From assembly GCA_947311265.1 (NCBI GenBank), contig CAMZKQ010000264.1, positions 1 to 8,613 on the forward strand: a DNA stretch of 8,613 nucleotides, read 5' to 3'. The stretch is from an uncultured Chlorobiota bacterium. Its GTDB lineage: Bacteria; Bacteroidota; Bacteroidia; Bacteroidales; JAADGE01. Positions 5,910 through 8,613 of this stretch are shown piece after piece. A program made the position numbers and the translations under genes. Within the stretch, counting starts at the first letter, position 1; the number at the start of each line of letters is the position of its first letter. Under the pieces are notes generated by a model. The model was not told the DNA's origin and searched no databases. It saw only the letters and a list, made by a program, of their open reading frames with translations.

Positions 5910-7247
5910 CTACTTCTTTTTTAATTCCCTAGCTACATTTTTGTTAAGTAATTCTGTAAGGAAATTTAGCTTCTTGTAATTCTGCGATAATTCTTCGGCT
6001 AAATTTTTATTTTTTTCGCTTACCGCTGTTAGCTTTTCAATAATATTATTAATCTGCCCTGCTGTTATATTTTGTTTTCGCCCGCTTTCTGCAATGTTCT
6101 GAATAATATCAAGAGTTCCTGTAACATCTGGGATTGCCGAATTTAGCATGTTTATAGAGCTTTCTGCGGTATCTCGCCCTTGGCTTACAAGGGTTTTAAT
6201 TTCATCGGCGGCAAGCCGACTGTTCTCTGCCAACTTCCTTACTTCCTTTGCTATTGCTGCAAAACCTGCCCCATACTCGCCGGCTTGCTTTGCCTCTATT
6301 GCCGCATTTAGGGCGAGGATATTTGTTTTTACTGCAAAGTTATTGATATAGGCTGTTTTTTCGATAATTTCGTATAACTTTTTTACCGTTTGTTCTACCG
6401 CTTTGCTACTTTTGTGCATTGTTGTTACCGATTTCCGAGCCAAGTTCTCTGCCTGTCCGCCACTTTCACTACTTTCGGCAATACTTGTCGCCATGGCTTC
6501 TGCCGAAACAAAGGCCTGTTGCGTTGCGGCAGATTGCTCTACTGCTCCTTTCATTACCTGCTCGGCAGTTCTCTTATAACTTTGGTTTATAAGTGCTACT
6601 TCGCCTGCATTTTGTTTTACATTTGATATAATTTCGGACAATGCTAGGGTTTGTTCTTCTTGCTTATTTAGATTTTCTTCTGCTGCTTCAATGGCCTCTT
6701 TCATGTATTTTGAAAACAGTAGGCTAATCATAAAAACAATAGTCATATCAACAAAATAAATTAGAATACCGTTACTGGCAAAGGGCTTTAGAGCTTCTGG
6801 GTATAAATTAATATTTGTAACATAAGTATATATAACTGCCGAAAACAAAAGGGTTGTATTTATAAAAAGGAAAGCACGGTTACTAAAAAGTGCTGTGGTT
6901 AAAATGAGTACAGGTAGAATATAAAAAGTATCTGTAAAAACAGAAAATGGTATTTGATTATTAAAGTTAAGTGCAATTTTTGAGGCAATAAGAAGCGAAA
7001 GTACTGAAGTAAGAATATGCCCGGCCAATTTAGCTCCACCTTTTCTTATCAGGATTAAATCCAAGACCATTAAACTCATGGCAGAAATTGTAACTATTGC
7101 AAATTTGCCTTCCATCATTCTAAATGAAGCATAGGCAAGCAGTAATACAAAAACAAAAAGGTGGATTACAACAAATGCCCTTGTTCGTTTTCGTTCCGTC
7201 CCCTTTTCAGGATATTTATCTCCGAGAAAATAATTGATTAGCCGCAT
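5910..7247 (-). CDS. Six-TM methyl-accepting chemotaxis-like receptor without HAMP
   Basis: A 445-residue membrane receptor. The N-terminal 180 residues hold about six hydrophobic segments (near 25-42, 47-66, 74-92, 105-121, 125-142 and 160-180) joined by short loops, with no large periplasmic ligand domain. A coiled-coil signalling domain follows directly, with no recognisable HAMP. The hairpin tip is clear: KTNILALNAAIEAKQAGE at 307-324, then GAGFAAIAKEVRKLAE. In methylation helix 1, EQSAATQQ (237-244) resembles known MCP methylation-site repeats. Classical MCPs couple CheA through CheW at this tip to control motors. Here the gene sits 30 bp after gltX and 3 bp before a sigma factor gene, with tandem in-frame stops TAG TAA between. 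The C-terminus ends in lysines and lacks the NWETF tether for CheR known in enterics. A membrane-embedded sensor of a hydrophobic, ionic or membrane-state signal is plausible; the ligand is unknown. Confidence 0.94.
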   Translation of the reverse strand: MRLINYFLGDKYPEKGTERKRTRAFVVIHLFVFVLLLAYASFRMMEGKFAIVTISAMSLMVLDLILIRKGGAKLAGHILTSVLSLLIASKIALNFNNQIPFSVFTDTFYILPVLILTTALFSNRAFLFINTTLLFSAVIYTYVTNINLYPEALKPFASNGILIYFVDMTIVFMISLLFSKYMKEAIEAAEENLNKQEEQTLALSEIISNVKQNAGEVALINQSYKRTAEQVMKGAVEQSAATQQAFVSAEAMATSIAESSESGGQAENLARKSVTTMHKSSKAVEQTVKKLYEIIEKTAYINNFAVKTNILALNAAIEAKQAGEYGAGFAAIAKEVRKLAENSRLAADEIKTLVSQGRDTAESSINMLNSAIPDVTGTLDIIQNIAESGRKQNITAGQINNIIEKLTAVSEKNKNLAEELSQNYKKLNFLTELLNKNVARELKKK

Positions 7248-7264
7248 TGTTCTTATCTAAAATT

Positions 7265-7290
7265 AAATATCTTTTTATCAAGAGATATTT
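7265..7290 (-). other. AT-rich inverted repeat spanning the gltX stop codon
   Basis: AAATATCT (7265-7272) and AGATATTT (7283-7290) are perfect 8-bp inverted arms with a 10-nt loop that contains the gltX TGA. In the minus-strand transcript this hairpin would lie 17 nt before the receptor start codon. The stem has only one G-C pair, so its stability is modest. It lacks the following T-run of an intrinsic terminator, although the downstream stretch AATTTTAG is AT-rich. It could be a weak attenuator, a processing site or chance. Confidence 0.3.
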
Positions 7291-8613
7291 TCTATCCCAT
7301 TTTTTATACGCAGTAAAACTTCGGTTTTTCCAAGCACCGAAAAAATATCGAATAAATGGGGTCCACCGCCAATACCAGTCATTAGTAAACGTAGCGGATT
7401 TAGCACTTTGCCCATATTCAATTCTTCTTTGGCAATAAAATCTTTAACTATTTGTTCTGTATTTTCTGTTGTAAACTCATTTTCTGGTACTTCGGTAAGT
7501 AAGGCGTGTATCTTTTCCATTGTTTCAGGCACAGCTTCTTTCCATTGTTTTTTTACAAGCTTTGGGGTGTACTCTTTTGGGGCCTTAAAAAAGAATAAAG
7601 AACGCTGCCAAAAATCGGGGAGTAACGTAAGTCTATCTTGCATTAAACTCACCACTTTTTCAATATAATTTGGGGATACATCAAAGCCCATTTCTTGGGC
7701 TTGTGCAAAATATATTTTGCTTAGCTTCTCAGTGCTTTTCTGTTGGATATATTGCTGATTAAACCACTTTGCTTTTTCGGGGTCAAATCTTGCTCCAGTT
7801 TTCCCAACCTTCTGTAAATCAAATAGTTTTATTAATTCTTCTTTGGTAAATATTTCCTGCTCTGTTCCAGAATTCCACCCCAAAAGTGCTAGTAGGTTCA
7901 GAAAGGCATCGGGTAAATAGCCTGCTTCTCGATAGCCTGAAAAGGTATCGCCTTCGGCGGTTTTCCATTCTAATGGAAAAACAGGGAAGCCCATTTTATC
8001 ACCATCTCTTTTGCTTAATTTCCCTTTGCCAACGGGCTTTAGCAATAGGGGTAAATGGGCAAATTCTGGCATTTCTTTTTCCCAACCAAAGCTGCGGTAA
8101 AGTAATACGTGTAAAGTTAAAGAGGGCAACCACTCCTCCCCACGAATGACATGAGAAATTTGCATTAAATAGTCATCAACAATATTTGCGAGGTGGTAGG
8201 TGGGCATACCGTCTGACTTGTAGAGGACTTTATCGTCTAAGTTAGCAGTATTTACTTGCATTTCGCCTCGAATGAGGTCTTTAAAATGTACGGTTTCATT
8301 TTCGGGCATCTTAAAGCGTATAACATAAGGTGTATTGCCTTCCAAAAGGGCTTTATTTTCTTGTTTGCTAAGGGTTAGTGAATTTTTCATTTGCTTACGG
8401 GTGGCAGGGCCGTACTGGCGTACCGATGATTTTTCGGCTTCTAGTTTTTTGCGAAGTGTATCTAGCTCTTCGGGGGTGTCAAACGCAAAGTAGGCATTGC
8501 CATTTGCCACGAGCTGGTAGGCATATTCTTTATAAATAGCTTTCCGCTCCGATTGTCGATAAGGGCCAAAATTGCCGCCTTGTTTTATGCCTTCGTCTGG
8601 TGAGATTTCGCAC
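7278..8613 (-). CDS. gltX: Glutamate-tRNA ligase, 5' end cut by window edge
   Basis: A cytoplasmic class Ic aminoacyl-tRNA synthetase that charges tRNA(Glu) with glutamate using ATP. 444 residues are visible, ending in TGA at 7278-7280, and the frame runs off the right edge. The family is about 500 residues, so roughly the first 60, including the HIGH motif, lie outside. Visible hallmarks are GPYRQSER (near 8548-8570), YFAFDTPEEL, the SHVIRGEEWLPS segment of the catalytic fold, HLPLLL, and the ATP-binding KLSKR (KMSKS-type) at 8007-8021, followed by DGDKMGFPVFPLEW, a form I associate with Bacteroidota enzymes. The C-terminal anticodon-binding helical domain ends in TGIGGGPHLFDIFSVLGK. An internal ATG at 8510 is not the start: homology continues upstream through IYKEYAYQL. 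It lies 30 bp ahead of the receptor gene on the same strand and may be the first gene of that transcript. Confidence 0.97.
   Translation of the reverse strand, partial: CEISPDEGIKQGGNFGPYRQSERKAIYKEYAYQLVANGNAYFAFDTPEELDTLRKKLEAEKSSVRQYGPATRKQMKNSLTLSKQENKALLEGNTPYVIRFKMPENETVHFKDLIRGEMQVNTANLDDKVLYKSDGMPTYHLANIVDDYLMQISHVIRGEEWLPSLTLHVLLYRSFGWEKEMPEFAHLPLLLKPVGKGKLSKRDGDKMGFPVFPLEWKTAEGDTFSGYREAGYLPDAFLNLLALLGWNSGTEQEIFTKEELIKLFDLQKVGKTGARFDPEKAKWFNQQYIQQKSTEKLSKIYFAQAQEMGFDVSPNYIEKVVSLMQDRLTLLPDFWQRSLFFFKAPKEYTPKLVKKQWKEAVPETMEKIHALLTEVPENEFTTENTEQIVKDFIAKEELNMGKVLNPLRLLMTGIGGGPHLFDIFSVLGKTEVLLRIKNGIENIS

Noticed and set aside
6148..6626. Plus-strand frames opposite the receptor
   Set aside because: They are antisense to a coiled-coil gene whose Ala/Glu-rich coding readily leaves the other strand open.
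8510..8613. ATG at 8510 as the gltX start
   Set aside because: The frame stays open to the edge and encodes conserved synthetase sequence (GPYRQSER) upstream.

Overview
The window looks like chromosomal DNA from a member of the Bacteroidota. The base composition is AT-rich. Gene starts lack obvious Shine-Dalgarno sequences, one intergenic gap carries a TAnnTTTG-type -7 element, the exported peptidase has a signal peptide ending in '..KAQ', and the proteins have the lysine/asparagine-rich character of that phylum. The genus cannot be fixed from the sequence. The window is almost fully coding: nine genes, with the longest gene-free stretch 76 bp. There is no mobile element, CRISPR array, tRNA or rRNA.

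Plus strand, left to right: (1) the 3' end of a membrane-anchored 4Fe-4S polyferredoxin (to 518); (2) an exported M28-family zinc aminopeptidase (564-1838); (3) a three-gene run starting after a likely promoter at 1890, made of a CheR-type methyltransferase (1915-2751), a second and more divergent CheR-like protein immediately downstream (2762-3583), and a fusion of a class I SAM methyltransferase with a family 2 glycosyltransferase (3607-5028).

Minus strand, read right to left: glutamyl-tRNA synthetase gltX (cut by the right edge, ends 7278), a HAMP-less six-TM methyl-accepting-chemotaxis-like receptor (7247-5910), a sigma-70/ECF-type sigma factor (5906-5304) and an 86-residue single-TM protein (5297-5037). 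Gaps between these four are 30, 3 and 6 bp, so the last three almost certainly share a transcript. The two strands converge with only 8 bp between stop codons.

The most interesting reading is the receptor-sigma factor-small membrane protein operon. It suggests a methyl-accepting-type membrane receptor whose output may be transcription rather than motility. It lies back to back with two CheR-type methyltransferases, while no CheA, CheW, CheY or CheB is encoded here. The operon and domain calls rest on the sequence; the signalling link between the parts is inference.
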